DNA from: Gossypium raimondii
Taxonomy: Eukaryota > Streptophyta > Magnoliopsida > Malvales > Malvaceae
Length of the DNA stretch: 64,000 bases
Direction: 5' to 3'
Assembly (NCBI RefSeq): GCF_025698545.1
Contig: NC_068577.1
Coordinates: 14,647,501-14,711,500, forward strand
Every line of letters begins with the position of its first letter. Position 1 is the stretch's first letter. The translations under genes and the position numbers were made by a program. The notes under the pieces are model-generated. The model saw only the letters and a list, made by a program, of their open reading frames with translations. It ran no database searches and was not told where the DNA came from. This document shows positions 48,272 to 60,021 of this stretch, one piece after another.

Positions 48272-49434
48272 GGAATGAAATATAGGTAAAGATTTAATTC
48301 CGTACTTGTGAAGCACCTTTTTATGTCTGAGACAACGGTCAGTATTTTGGCTTGAATTGGTTCTGCTGGTCTCCACACTAGTCCCAATGCTCATTTTTCT
48401 TGTACCTATATGTAATTATTGATGAAATTAAGACAGGCAAGAATGGTAGGTCTGAGTGTTATCTCATGAGAGGCTCAGAGTGGTTGAAAGGGGAATAAAA
48501 TAAAGAAGCAATAGCACTAAGTCCTGCTGACCGAGCTTGATGTTTTCTTAAAGTTCTCGAGTTTTAAGTGAAGTGATGAAGAAAATAATGTGAAAAGAGC
48601 TTTTCTCCTTGAGATTACTAATGTTTCTAGATTTGCTGGTCAGGTCAGCCTAGATCCACTTAAAATTTTAAGTTTGTTTTTTTAGTACCTTTGGCTGGTT
48701 TTGAATTTAAAATTTTGTCTAAATTTAGTTTAGATTAAAAATATTAAACTCGAATCTGACTTGACTTATTCGTATTAACTTTTTTAATTTATTTTTATAC
48801 AGAAATAAATTTAAAAAATATAATACATTAAATCAATTAAAATATTAAAATAAATATTTTCTAACAAATTAAAAATATATTAAGAATAGTTTTATACTTG
48901 AATAACATTAGCATAGTTGCAACTTAGCAAGTAAATGTGTCTAAAATAGTAGCAAAAGTAATGATAAAACAAAGATTATATAATATCCAAACAATAACAA
49001 CAAAATAGTAACAATATAATAACGAATTCGTAGTAAAACAACAACGAAATGACAACAAAACTGTAATGAATCAACAATAAAACATTGAGTCGAGCTGGGC
49101 CGAGCTTGGACAAAAAAATCCTACTCAAGGCTAGGTTCGTTTAGAAAACAAACCTTATTTTTGTTCAAGTCTATTTTCTAAACTTATATTTTTGTCTAAA
49201 ATCTTTACTTTTTTGACATGACTTCGAGTTTGAAGGGTGACCCAGCCACGATGAAGTTTAAATATCCACTACCACCTCATAATATTGTCATCATTGAAGA
49301 ACGGCTTAAACTGCACAAATTAAGAAGATAGTGACAGTTTAAAATCTGAAGAACTTGTTAAGAAACATAGACTAACCATTAAAACAAAAACAAGTACTTC
49401 CATTGCAAATCCAGAAAATAGGCGAAGATATATG

Positions 49435-49515
49435 TACCCCAAAGGGGTGACCTGAGAACACAAGCTATTTGGTTAAGGGATGACCTGTGTTCTTAGGTGG
49501 CACCCCTCTGGGGTA
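49435..49515. repeat. 81-bp inverted repeat with 28-30 bp arms
   Basis: TACCCCAAAGGGGTGACCTG... is mirrored by ...GGTGGCACCCCTCTGGGGTA with few mismatches around a loop of about 22 bp. The arms extend to AGAACACA/TGTGTTCT. Each arm also has its own CCCC/GGGG palindrome. Origin unknown; it could be a hairpin RNA gene, a small foldback or part of an old LTR. Confidence 0.75.
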
Positions 49516-50108
49516 AACCATCTTGGCTAAGTGGGTGACTTCCTGCGTTTAAGAATTTCAGGATGGATTGGGTTTTGCAATGACTCCATTCTGCCCTTTT
49601 AAATACACAGAAACTGTTGCATGAGGACATAATGTGCTCATGCTGATGATTGATGTACAATGGATGTCGACATGCATAATAAAGCCAAAGAATTTGATTA
49701 GTCCATTGGGGGTTGTAAATACCACTGTTGCAAACTTTTCAATAGATTAAATGTGGTTATAAAACAACAACCAAATAAAAATTTGATATTTTCATAAGGT
49801 TTTGATAAAATATATTAATTGTGGACATGAATTTGGATAAAAGAAATTAGTTGTTCCAATAATCAAGACCTTACAATTTTGTAAAAAAAGTTATATTGTA
49901 CAATTTTATATGATTTCTTCAAAAATATATATGATTTATTTATATAAAAATTAAAATATATCCATTCAAAAAAATTAAAATATATAATATTATAGTGTAA
50001 ATATATTTGAGACTATAAAACTTTAAATTATTTAATTAATTCAATTCTTATAGTAATTGGTTATGAAAATATTAATATAATTAATATATAAATTGTAACT
50101 TTGTTCAA

Positions 50109-50134
50109 ATATATATATATATATATATATATAT
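50109..50134. repeat. (AT)13 microsatellite
   Basis: A perfect dinucleotide run just upstream of the LINE insertion site. Confidence 0.95.
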
Positions 50135-50197
50135 TAATTGAACTAAAAAAGCTGACTAAGGGAGAAACCATCTATATGTATCAATAAAAAATAAAGA

Positions 50198-51174
50198 ATG
50201 GAGATTTCTTCTTCGTTGTCTTCTTTGGATGACAAAGTTACTAAGAAAGTTCGTATGCGTTGTAAGGATGCGCGGGAGGACGACCATCTTATGGTAGTGG
50301 ATGATGATGGCAACCGCAATGGATTCGAGAAACCTGTTACTTCAAGTGTGTCTTTTAAAGATATGTTGCTTGGGATCTCAAGGGGAATGGGGAATAGTAT
50401 GCATGAACAGGATAAGGAATTAAGGATGATCTACAGCTTCTTAATGATGATGTGACTAAGGGAACAGAGGATGGTCTACCCTTTATTCGTTTCTCTAACA
50501 GAGTTCACCAGATACTATATCAGAGTATGTCTCGTACGGTCGTGGTCAAACTATTGGGAAGGAAAATAGGGTTCCAAACTCTCTCGAATAAGATCTATCA
50601 TCTGCGGAAACCCTTCAAAATCATGGATCTGGGAGAATGATTATTTCATGGTAAAATTCCAGGAGGAATCAGACTATATTCAGGCTCTCACAGAAGGACC
50701 TTGGATCATTTTTGAACAGTATTTAAAGGTTCAACCCTGGTCGGAATCTTTCTCAACTAGCCAACCATACCCATCTAATGTAGTTGCTTGGATACGTCTT
50801 CCGGTCTCCCCGACTTTTTGTACCGGAAGAGTATTTTAATGAGTATTGGGAAGACAATTGGGCATGTCATTAAACTTGACGATGACACGGGTAATGCACA
50901 TACGGGCCGATTTGTTCCTATGGCGATTTTTCTTGATCTTAATAAGCCATTGGTCTCTAAAATCAAGGTGGATGGCCGTATTCAACAAGTTGAGTATGAG
51001 TCTCTTCCCAACATTTGTTTTTCGTATGGGCGTTTTGGTCATTTAAGAGATTCTTGCTCGTTTTCACCCAGACATGATCAAGCGACGAAGCAAGGAAGTT
51101 ATGATGACCCGATTCTGGTTGAGAATAGGGAAGAATCGGATATGTTTGGGCCTTGGATGGTGGTCAATTGCTAG
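50198..51174 (+). pseudogene. LINE ORF1 (DUF4283-type nucleic-acid-binding protein)
   Basis: Begins MEISSSLSSLDDKVTKKVRM at 50198. A DUF4283-like core (RTVVVKLLGRKIGFQTLSNK ... YIQALTEGPWIIFEQYLKVQ, PWSESF) leads to a knuckle region ICFSYGRFGHLRDSC, where plant L1 ORF1 normally has CFxCGRFGH.K..C; the second Cys is Tyr. It passes through at least three reading frames (breaks near 50430, 50638 and 50810), so it is not functional. 51175-52060 continues the Ser/Pro-rich C-terminal region in broken frames. Confidence 0.75.
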
Positions 51175-52064
51175 AACAACAGAATGGGTCGAAAACCAGC
51201 ATTTGGCCGGGAAGAAAGGACAGTAACAGATCATACGGGAGCGCGCTTTAACATCCTGCATGATTTTAGGGATGGGATCCAAATTAATATTGGGGATTCT
51301 AATCCCGCTGATTCAGCTAGTTTGAAAGGAAAAAGGGTTGCCTTTTGTAACAACCCCTTAAGCAACCTATAAGGAGAGAGATGTGCAGGCAATCGGCGTC
51401 CGTGATTCTGCGTTGTCTGCTAAAGATGATATTATGGGTTGTGGCCTAGAGAAGGATAAAATAGATGGGGCTTTAGGTCTAGCTGACCCAAACGCCAATG
51501 CCTCTTTCAAGAAGGACATTATTTCTTCCAAGGTAGTAGCTATGCCTTCTATTGGGCTCCGCATTCAAGGGCTTAGTGGACCGTTCAAGATGAGTAATAG
51601 GGGGTTGTCTTTGAGTAATTCTTGTATTAGCCCCACTGTGTATCGTTTTGAAGCTCCAAATCAGCAAGCGAAAGGCACCTCTGTTACTCCTTTGGAAAAA
51701 TTAGATGTAACGATTTTAAATCCGGAATTCCACTCGGCTATAAAAAATCATTAAAAATCAAAACCCCAATATTCCTTTAGGTGGTATGTCTTCAGGGGCT
51801 TCGTCATCTTCGCTGAAATTTAAAGACCACAAACGACTAAGAAGAGGTTCTCGTAATTTTAGAGGTAAAGGTAGTAAATTTAATGTGAAGGCTTTAGGTC
51901 GTGAATCTGTTGCTGAAGCAATGACAAGAGTTGTTTATAGGATCAACTCCGATGGTCTGATTGCGGATACTAATAATTCTCAAGGGGAGCACCTGGGCTC
52001 TAGCGAAATGACTACTGTCGATGCTTGAGGTGGGTCTGTCGTTTTCATATGTTCTTTTTATCGT

Positions 52065-55000
52065 ATGTTTGATGTTACCAGTATTTTTGTTTGGAACTGT
52101 CAATGGTGTGCATCTCCAAAGTTTTTTAGGGTAGTTAGAGATTACTTTGCTGAGTTTGATGTTGATGTTACGACTTTCCTTGAAACTCGAGTCAATGGTA
52201 TGAAGGCAGATGGAACCATAGCTAAAATCGGGTTGGATTGCTCTCACAGAATTGAATCTAGAGGTTTTTCTGGGGGGTTTATGGATTTGTTGGAAAAATA
52301 GCATTCAGGTTCAGATTATCCTAAATGATCCACAGTTTATTCATTGTCGCTTGGGGAAGAACAGGGGCTCTATGAATGTATTAGTAACTTTTGTTTATGG
52401 TTTTCCAGACAAACAAGAACACAAAATCTTATGGGACTGGTTAGAACAAATTGCTTACTCCATCAACAAGTCTTACGACACCCCCAAGTCGGTTCGGTTT
52501 GGGTCAATGACGACTCGGTTGGTCCGGTCTAGCCACCGGTTGGATTGTCGGCCCGGTTTCACATACCGAACTCGGTTTAACCAGTTTTTGGGTCTTGGTC
52601 TAGGTTTTGGGCTCCCGAACTCAATTTACAATCTTAGGTCTAATTTTCAAATTCAATTAACCATTGGGCCAATTGTCTGATTTGCAAATTGACTTCCAAA
52701 AATATCATATTAATTTTAATTGATTTAATTAATTTAATTTTATTTGATCAAAATTAATTTTTCCAAAAATCACTTAGATTTTTCAAATTAATTTTTCAAG
52801 AAAATTCTTTAATCAAATTCTCTAGTTGGACAATTTTTACGATCGCCAAATTTAATTCCACATCGAATAAATCGAATCAATTCAATTATTCCCAAAGTTG
52901 TAGAAATTTTTTCTGATTCAATTGCAATCCAATCGAGCTTTTGTTGAGCTAGCGGAGGGATCAATTAGACATATACAATTAGACTATAGTGATTGCAATT
53001 ATGTCCAGAAGCATCGTTCCGATAATTTGCAATTACTTAATCATGGAGTCAGTCTACAAGAAGTACCATGATTAAAAACTCCTTATTGTATGCTCTTTAC
53101 GAAAGCAATTCATCTAACTGCTTTGTCCAATGACCTCATCATGTGTCTATTACCACCACATGATATCCTTGATTCCTTTGAGTTAAATCCATTCATTCAA
53201 TACAATCCTATTTTATCTCATTGTCAGTATTGTGTCTTCTTAATGATTAATATGATCACTGTCAACAAATGGCTATGATAAATTGCGGCCACGTTCCATA
53301 TTTATCAATCACAATGATGAGGATATCATTAACTCTTTAATTGAACTATGAATTCCACTGTTGCTAGTAAAGCTATACCATAAACAAGTCATGTACCCAA
53401 CATATCATCTATGGACTCGATCATCTTTAGAGCATAAGCCTCCACTTATATCAAAACACATGAGTTGCATATGCATGATCAGTGACTAACTTAGGATTTA
53501 GGTAAATCACACCATGAACGTCACAAGTGAATTATTTCACAAACGAATTTAGAATTAATTCATCTTGAGTCTAGTCCAATGTATCATTCTACCAATTAAT
53601 ACATCTATGTCTCTACTCGTGAAGTTAACTGCTTCGATAGCCAAGACTAGCCATCTCCCCAATTAGAATTGTAGACGACATAATAATCCTTCTCGGTATT
53701 TGAATCAAATGCTCACTTTGATTCTTTTACGAGATTACAGACTCATTTAGATTATCTACTGAAGTAAGTCGCCTTTCTCGTAATGTAAACGTTCTTTATA
53801 ATGCCACTTATCTTCAATTTGAACTTTAGGCAATCAATGAGCTAATATTTGCTTGCCACAATTTCGCTATGCATGCAAAATATAAAAGATATAAATACAA
53901 AAGATATAATAGTGAAATGTGAAATTAACTTTATTTATTTATTCACCGTTTAAATAAATAGAAAATAGTTACATGTTTACTACAATATGGGTACATTTCC
54001 CAACACCTAAGTTCATGTTGTTTTCTCTGGTAAAGTTCTCATCTCTTCTATCAACAACACGTTTTTGGTTCTCATACCAAAGATCAAGAATCATGTTTCT
54101 TTATCTCATTTTCGTCCAATAAATCTTTGAATTGTGTTGTATAAGGTTGTCACTAAAATCATCGCCAATTGTTTCAAGCCTATTTTTCCTAATCTTATTG
54201 ACTAGAATCATGTGAGTTTTGTGGCAAAGAGGCAAATAATGTACAATATCATTATTGGCCTAGAAATTGTGCATTCCATGCATACTAAGAAGGGGAAGAA
54301 ATCGTGGATGGCCATTAAAGTGGATTTAGAGAAAGCTTATGATAAAATTCATTAGGATTTTATTGAAGATACCTTGGTTGATGTTAGTTTCCCTCCAAAT
54401 TTGATCAATGCCATTATGGATTGTATCACGTCAGCTTCAATACAAATTATGTGGAATGGTAGACTTTCAACGGGTTTTATTCCTAAGAGGAGTATCAGGT
54501 AAAGATGCCTTTTATCTTCGTATATCTTTGTTCTTTGCATGGAGAGATTAGGCCAATTAATTCACAGAGATGTTGAAGGCAAATTCTAGAAACCAATTGT
54601 TCTGGGTAAAGATGGACCACCCATTTTACACCTCTTCTTTGCGGATGACTTATTCTTGTTTGCTGAAGCTGAGGTTGATTAGGCGCATAGAATTATGGAG
54701 GCTATACTTATGTTTTGGTAAGGCGTTGATGCATAACGTCAATGAACAGAAAACTACCATTTATTTTTCAAAAAATATTGATGCTCATAATGCTGCAAAT
54801 ATATGCAACATCCTTAGGTATTGCCATTCAGATGATTTGGCAACTTATTTGGGTTTGCCTCTATTTCATAAAAAAGTCACAAAGAATACTTTCAGTTTTG
54901 TTGTTGACAAAGTCAGACGTAAACTTGATAATTGGAATGCAAGATCACTCTCCATGGCAAGAAGGATTACTCTTGCTCGATCTATGTTTATTGATTCCAA

Positions 55001-56677
55001 ACTATTTCATGCAAACTGTGAAGATTCCACATGCTATCTGTGTAGAAATTGAAAGAATTACAAGGGCTTTTATCTAGGGAAGTACAACATCCAATAAAAA
55101 AATGTCGTTGGTGAAATGGAAATATTATTGTCAACCTCAGTTTAATGGAGGGATTGGAATTCGTTGCCTAAAAGATCAAAATGACTCGTTTATACTCAAG
55201 TTGAGTTTCAATCTCCTTACAAACAAGCACAATTTATGGGTTAAAGTCCTCCGATCCAAATACAAGTTTTTTGAGATTATTTCGGAAAACATTACCTGAA
55301 GTAACTACTCATTTATTTGGAAATTGATAACAAATATTTGGCCTTTGCTTCGCCAAAGCCTCATTTGGTTTGTTGGTTACACTGTGAAATTTTGGACAAA
55401 CAACTAGATAGCGAAATTTGGTCCTCTTCTTAATTACCGAATCCCTTTTCTTATTGACAATTCTATCACTTTAAATGAGATTGTTTCTTCCAATAGAGAC
55501 TAGAATTAGGATTATCTGTGATTTTTTTTATAGCAATGTTATTTCGTATATTGCGGGAATTCCAGCGCCAAATCCCTTGGTTGGATAAGATACTCTCATA
55601 TCTAGGTGGTCTCTAAATGGTGTTTATACGATAAAGCCAACTTATAATATACTCTTAAAGAATTCTTTAAATCCTCAGGATGACAAATGGAAGTTATTAT
55701 GGGGGCTCGACAATCCTCAACAAATTTGTCAATTTCTATGGCTAGTCTTGAAGGATTGCCTTTTGGCTAATTTGGAGAGATGTAAAAGAGGGATCTCTGA
55801 GGATCCTTCCTGCGCGTTTTGCAGATATGTTGAAGAGTCCTGTATTCACATCCTCAAAGGCTGCCAACATGCTAAGGAAGTTTGGAAACAGATTCTCCTT
55901 TCGAACCTCTTCACCCAATTTTTCTTACTCTTTGCAGGATTGAATTTTGATAAATTTGAGAAATGCTTTCAGTTTAGATTTCCAAGACGTGGTCTAGCCA
56001 TCCTTTTTCAACATTGTTTGTTGGAAACTATGGAAACAAAGAAATTTTAAGATTTTTCATGATGCTCATTTGAATTCAGCCAATGTCATCCAATCTTTAT
56101 GGTGTTGGGCAAGGTGTATCAAGATGAGAATAGAGAGGGTCGAGTCCCTTCCAGAAATGGTAGTCGGGATTGTAGATGGTTCCCACTGTCCACTGACTCT
56201 TTCAAATTGAATGTTGATGGTGCACGCAACCTATCTTCAGCAGCCGTCACAAGAGATGAACATGGTAAATGGTTATAGGGATTTGGGAGAAATATTGAAA
56301 GTTGTAATGTTGAACAAGTTGAGCTTTGGGCCATTTACGATAGGTTACAATATGCATTTAGGGTCAATTTGAAAGAAGTTATAGTAGAGATTGATTGTGA
56401 TACAATTGTCAAAGATATCCTTGGTAGCCTTAAGAGACGTACAAATAGAGACTTGGTCTCAAGATTTCAAGAACTCTGCAAGCATGATTGGCATGTGGTC
56501 ATCAAACAGATCCCAAGAAATGCGAATTTTGCATCCCGCATACTAGCAGGCTTAATGAAGGCATTCCCGTTTGGTCCACGAGTATTTCATGTTCCCCCGG
56601 CTAAAGTTGTTGATCAGATTCGTTTAGATATAAAGTCTTTATTTTCAACTTCAAATGTTATTTTTGTTAGTTTGTAA
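52065..56677 (+). pseudogene. LINE ORF2 (endonuclease, reverse transcriptase, zf-RVT, RNase H), broken
   Basis: Endonuclease N-terminal part: FVWNCQWCASPKFFRVVRDY, DVDVTTFLETRVNG, SHRIESRGFSGG, then FVYGFPDKQEHKILWDWLEQ up to about 52470. The remainder of the endonuclease and the linker are gone. Reverse transcriptase restarts at about 54025 (SINNTFLVLIPKIKNHVSLS, then WMAIKVDLEKAYDKIH and the catalytic FADD at 54638-54649). zf-RVT follows at about 55750-55890 (CAFCRYVEESCIHILKGCQH, AKEVW) and RNase H at about 56195-56560 (LNVDGARNLSSA, VEQVELWAIYDRL, VEIDCDTIVKDIL). Many stops and shifts interrupt it. The last frame ends at 56677 just before the A-tail. Confidence 0.85.
52474..54005 (-). mobile_element. 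LTR-like segment inserted in the LINE, with loss of LINE sequence
   Basis: The right boundary reads TGTTGGGAAATGTACCCATA on the minus strand from 54005, a typical LTR start. The left boundary (about 52474, CGACACCCCCAAGTCGGTT) has no matching LTR end, and the bases after 54005 (CCTAA) are not repeated at the left. LINE sequence expected between endonuclease and reverse transcriptase is missing, so this is an insertion combined with deletion or a recombination product. No coding found. Confidence 0.55.
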
Positions 56678-56724
56678 TTGATTCTGTCTTTTTATTACCA
56701 AAAAAAAAAAAAAGCTGACAAAGA

Positions 56725-58180
56725 CAAACCAAAATGTGAAGCCTAGTCCTTAATTAGCGCTAAATTTAAAAGGGGTAAATTATACCAGTAATCATTCAAT
56801 TATTAATAAATACTGTTTGTCATTCCATTATAAAAATTTATAAAAGGGTCACTTAATAATTCAATTTTTCTTTTTGGTCATCCAACTATTCAAAATTTTC
56901 TTTTTGGTCACCGATCGTTAATTTACTAATGAAAATAATTTGACAACTTTTAAAATTGACATAATAGAGATTTTAACCTTCAATATTTATATATTATGTC
57001 AATTTAATCTTGATTAAAAACCCTCAATATTTACACATTGTGTAAAATGGTCTTTTATTTGCAATTTCACTTTAATTTGTGACATTGAGGATTAATTTTA
57101 AAGAACAAGAAAAATTAACATTATTATATTAGATTTTCAAGTGTTTCCATTTTGATATATTTCCTATCAAATTTAGTTGATAGGTTTGTTTTTTAGCTTT
57201 TTAGGTGAAAAGGTCAAAATAAAATATAATTGAAAAAAGGATCAAATTACACAATGTGTAAAAATTGAGGGTTAAATTTTTTAAATTAACCCAATGTAAA
57301 AATGTTGAAGATTGAATTTACTATTATGCCATTTTTAAAAGCTACCATGTTTTCTTTTCATCTGCCATTTATCGGTTGATGACCAAAAAAGAAAATTTTG
57401 AATAGTTGGGTGATCATTTTTGTAACTTTTTATAATTGGATGATAAAAAAAATTCTTACCAATAACTGGGTGACTACAAATGTAGCTTATCCATTCAAAA
57501 ATTGAATTTAATTACTTATTTGAAAAAGAAATTTCATTTAAATCAAATTTGAATTAACATTATTTGATTTAGGGTTAATATATACAGAGGCACTTGAACT
57601 TGACAACTTATACTTACTTGGTAACTAAACTGATTTTTGGACATAAATGAAACCTAAACATGAAAACCATTAAAATACATTGATGGAGCATTGACGACCA
57701 ATAACGTGATGACATTTGACAGTTTAAAAAAAAAATTAAACATTTTAACCTAGAGCATCAAACTTTATTTTTTCATTTTCATTTTAAAAAATATTAATGT
57801 TAGAGTTTTATGATATATTTGGATGTGAGTTTATTGCACCAAAAATCTTTAAATTATGTTTTAAATTTTAAATCTGTTTTTAAATTTGATACCCTTCTAA
57901 TAGAAGGTTCAAAGTATCATTGATAGATCAATCATGTCCTATCATCTTAACATTTTCTTGAGTTGTTGTAAAATGAAATTTATTTACGTAAATCAAATTA
58001 ATAAATTAATTTTTAATATTTAATTATCAAAATATATAACTTTTCCCTAATACAAAAATATAAATACATGTATCAAAATAATAATAAAGTTCCAGTGTGG
58101 GTTTGAGGGGATGCAAAAGCGACGACGTTTGAGCGGCGTCTAAAGCGAAGTCCTACTTTTGTTTTGACTTCTAATCCTTT
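56725..58180. other. Intergenic AT-rich DNA with MITE
   Basis: Contains the MITE at 56772-57492. At 57568 the sequence AGGGTTAATATATACAGAGG resembles the start of another MITE of the same general kind, but I see no opposite end. The rest is AT-rich and noncoding. Confidence 0.6.
56772..57492. mobile_element. Mutator-like long-TIR MITE, 721 bp
   Basis: The first ~150 bp (GGGGTAAATTATACCAGTAA ... TATTCAAAATTTTCTTTTTG) are the imperfect reverse complement of the last ~150 bp (CAAAAAAGAAAATTTTGAAT ... GTAGCTTATCC). Flanks ATTTAAAA (56764-56771) and ATTCAAAA (57493-57500) fit a degraded 8-bp duplication (Mutator elements usually give 8-9 bp). The interior includes an AT-rich core, no transposase. 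Terminal phrase GGGTAAATTA with GGTCA(C/T)CCAACTATT is common in plant MITEs of this type. Confidence 0.78.
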
Positions 58181-58530
58181 TCTTATCAGACTTCGATCTC
58201 TTTCTCTCTCTGCTCCCAACCATCCCTCCTTCCTTTTCTCTTCAAAATTCAGCCAACTTTTAAGGTAAAAATTTTCTACTTCTTTTTTATTTTCATTCTC
58301 ACGAACCCTTAATTTTATGATTCCATTTTTCTACAAGTTCCAATTCTTTTTTCTTCGTTTTCATCTGTTTATCTGTCGTTCTTTTTTTTGAATCCCCCCC
58401 CCATGTTTTCTGAGATTCAATTCGTGTTTCTATAGAAAATGAAATTGTGGGTTTTTTTCGACTTATTAGTTGGTTACTTGGTTACAGTTTTTCTCTGTTG
58501 TTATCATTCTTACTTTTTTTTTTCTGTCAG
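58181..58530 (+). promoter_or_regulatory. 5' UTR and 5' UTR intron of the RING gene
   Basis: A pyrimidine-rich leader (58185-58264, CTCTTTCTCTCTCTGCTCCC) is followed by donor TAAG|GTAAAA (58265) and, after a T-rich tract, acceptor TTTCTGTCAG| (58530). Splicing this 266-bp intron places ATG one base into the next exon. Motif-based inference, strong consensus. Confidence 0.7.
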
Positions 58531-58531
58531 T

Positions 58532-59308
58532 ATGTGGGGTTTTGCTTCTAACGCCATTGCAAGCATTGGGTTAAAGAATTCAAAAGAGTCGAGTCGAGCT
58601 TGTTCCGAGTTTTCAGACGATGATGTATGTTCTAATGGTAGTAGAGATGAAGGGTTGGAATGTCCCATTTGTTGGGAATCTTTCAACATCGTTGAGAATG
58701 TTCCTTATGTTTTATGGTGCGGTCATACCCTTTGCCAAAACTGCATCTTGGGGCTTCAACCTGCTGTTTTGAAACTCCCCACTTCTCAATTCGAGATCCC
58801 TTTGTTCGTTTCTTGCCCATGGTGCCACTTGCTATCGCTCCGCCTCGTTTATAAAGGGAACCTCAAGTTCCCTAGCAAGAATTTCTTCCTTCTATGGATG
58901 ATTGAGAGCTTGAATGGTGATAGATATGGTGTTGTGAGGAGAGCTTCGCCTGGGGATAATCAGTGTAATCTAATGCTTGGAAATCAAGCTAGCAGTGGTG
59001 TTGTTAGGAGGGAGTTATATGCTCATGGTTCTCAACAAATTCGGTCTGGAGATAATGGTGGCAGTAGTAACGTGGAGAGGCATCATCGTTTCTCACTTTA
59101 TAAGTCGTTTTATTTCTTTGTTCACCTTACAACCAAGTTCCCATTGGTCATCATGCTCCTTTTGATTGTTTTCTTTGCAATACCAGGGAGTGTTGTTATC
59201 TTATTACTTTATTTACTGGTGACGGTTGTTTTTGCTGTCCCGTCTTTGTTGGTGATGTACTTTGCATTCCCTATGTTGAATAGGTTGGTAAGAGAAATAG
59301 CCTCATGA
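58532..59308 (+). CDS. RING-type (C3HC4) membrane protein, probable E3 ubiquitin ligase
   Basis: Single coding exon, 258 aa. A RING finger near the N-terminus has Cys44, Cys47, Cys63, His65, Cys68, Cys71, Cys95, Cys98 (CPICWESF, WCGHTLCQNC, SCPWC), the C3HC4 pattern that recruits ubiquitin-conjugating enzymes. The gap of 23 residues between the sixth and seventh ligands is long for a RING but usual in this plant group (Arabidopsis At1g13195/At3g29270-like, from memory). Two adjacent hydrophobic stretches (about residues 205-250, FPLVIMLLLIVFFAIPG and onward) suggest a C-terminal membrane anchor. I start at 58532, MWGFASNAIASIGL, because the 31 in-frame codons upstream (from 58439) are hydrophobic nonsense lying in what looks like a 5' UTR intron. 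Substrates unknown. Confidence 0.9.
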   Translation: MWGFASNAIASIGLKNSKESSRACSEFSDDDVCSNGSRDEGLECPICWESFNIVENVPYVLWCGHTLCQNCILGLQPAVLKLPTSQFEIPLFVSCPWCHLLSLRLVYKGNLKFPSKNFFLLWMIESLNGDRYGVVRRASPGDNQCNLMLGNQASSGVVRRELYAHGSQQIRSGDNGGSSNVERHHRFSLYKSFYFFVHLTTKFPLVIMLLLIVFFAIPGSVVILLLYLLVTVVFAVPSLLVMYFAFPMLNRLVREIAS

Positions 59309-60021
59309 GATGTTGCTTTCATACTTCGAAGGTCTAAGAGATTTATGGTTTCTAATGAAAAGCTTTCAGATTAATATATTGTTTTCATGATGGAGTATGA
59401 CTTGAAATGTCTCATAGGCTTTTTTTTTTTTGAAATTGTGGTCTTGTCCTTGAATTAGATGCCATTGAAGTGGCTGCTAACCTGTTGTACAAGCTTGAGT
59501 TCCCAAAAGAAAATAATGTGCAGTTTGTAGTGGTTATATCCTCTCTCTATCTCTCTCTTAATTGTCATAATTAATTTTTCTGCAATTTGATATAGATATT
59601 TCTCTGTTTTTGCTGCTTTGTGTTGTTGCAAGCTTGATTCAGCAGTCAGGTAAATGGTTTTGCTGGTTGCTTAATTCTCATTGCAGCTTTTGTCACATTG
59701 GTTACTATCTTTTAACTGGTTTTTGATCATACAAGAATGAACAAACAACCTCATTTTTTGGTTTAGTTGTCATCTTGATGGTAACTTCAAAGAGAAAAGG
59801 GGAAGGGGGGTATCCTGCCTTTTACTTGGGCTCATATCTAGTACTTCCATCTCATTAACAATTGGAATGGTTCAGCTTTCTAATTACTATCTTATTCTTC
59901 TCTCATTACTTGAGATCTACTATGTAATGGAAACATGAAGGTGTTTTTCTACTGTAGAGAGTGCATAATGAACAAGATGGAGTGTGACTTAAAACTCAGG
60001 ATGCTACATGATTTGTTACAT
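59309..60021. other. 3' UTRs of two convergent genes
   Basis: The RING gene ends at 59308 on the plus strand and the remorin gene at 60022 on the minus strand, so this interval holds both 3' ends. A TCTCTCTATCTCTCTC run lies at about 59541-59558. No other gene visible. Confidence 0.65.

Larger units (their letters stand above)
48272..50150. other. Intergenic AT-rich DNA
   Basis: No gene. 48280-48440 may be the older upstream sequence of the UGT locus. 48650-49200 is AT-rich with low-complexity ACAAAA runs. It contains the inverted repeat at 49435-49515 and the TA microsatellite at 50109-50134. Confidence 0.6.
50161..56714 (+). mobile_element. LINE (plant L1-type) retrotransposon, decayed, with replaced centre
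   Basis: The element ends in an A-run (56700-56714) and is flanked by GCTGACTAAG (50151-50160) and GCTGACAAAG (56715-56724), both preceded by A's, a target-site duplication with one mismatch. Order: ORF1, apurinic endonuclease start of ORF2, an unrelated 1.5-kb segment (52474-54005), reverse transcriptase, zf-RVT, RNase H. Presence of RNase H at the C-terminus is typical of several plant L1 lineages. All coding parts carry stops and frameshifts. Confidence 0.9.

Noticed and set aside
58439..58531. Upstream in-frame ATG of the RING gene (31 more residues)
   Set aside because: The segment is T-rich, ends in a strong splice acceptor (TTTCTGTCAG) and has no family counterpart; likely 5' UTR intron.
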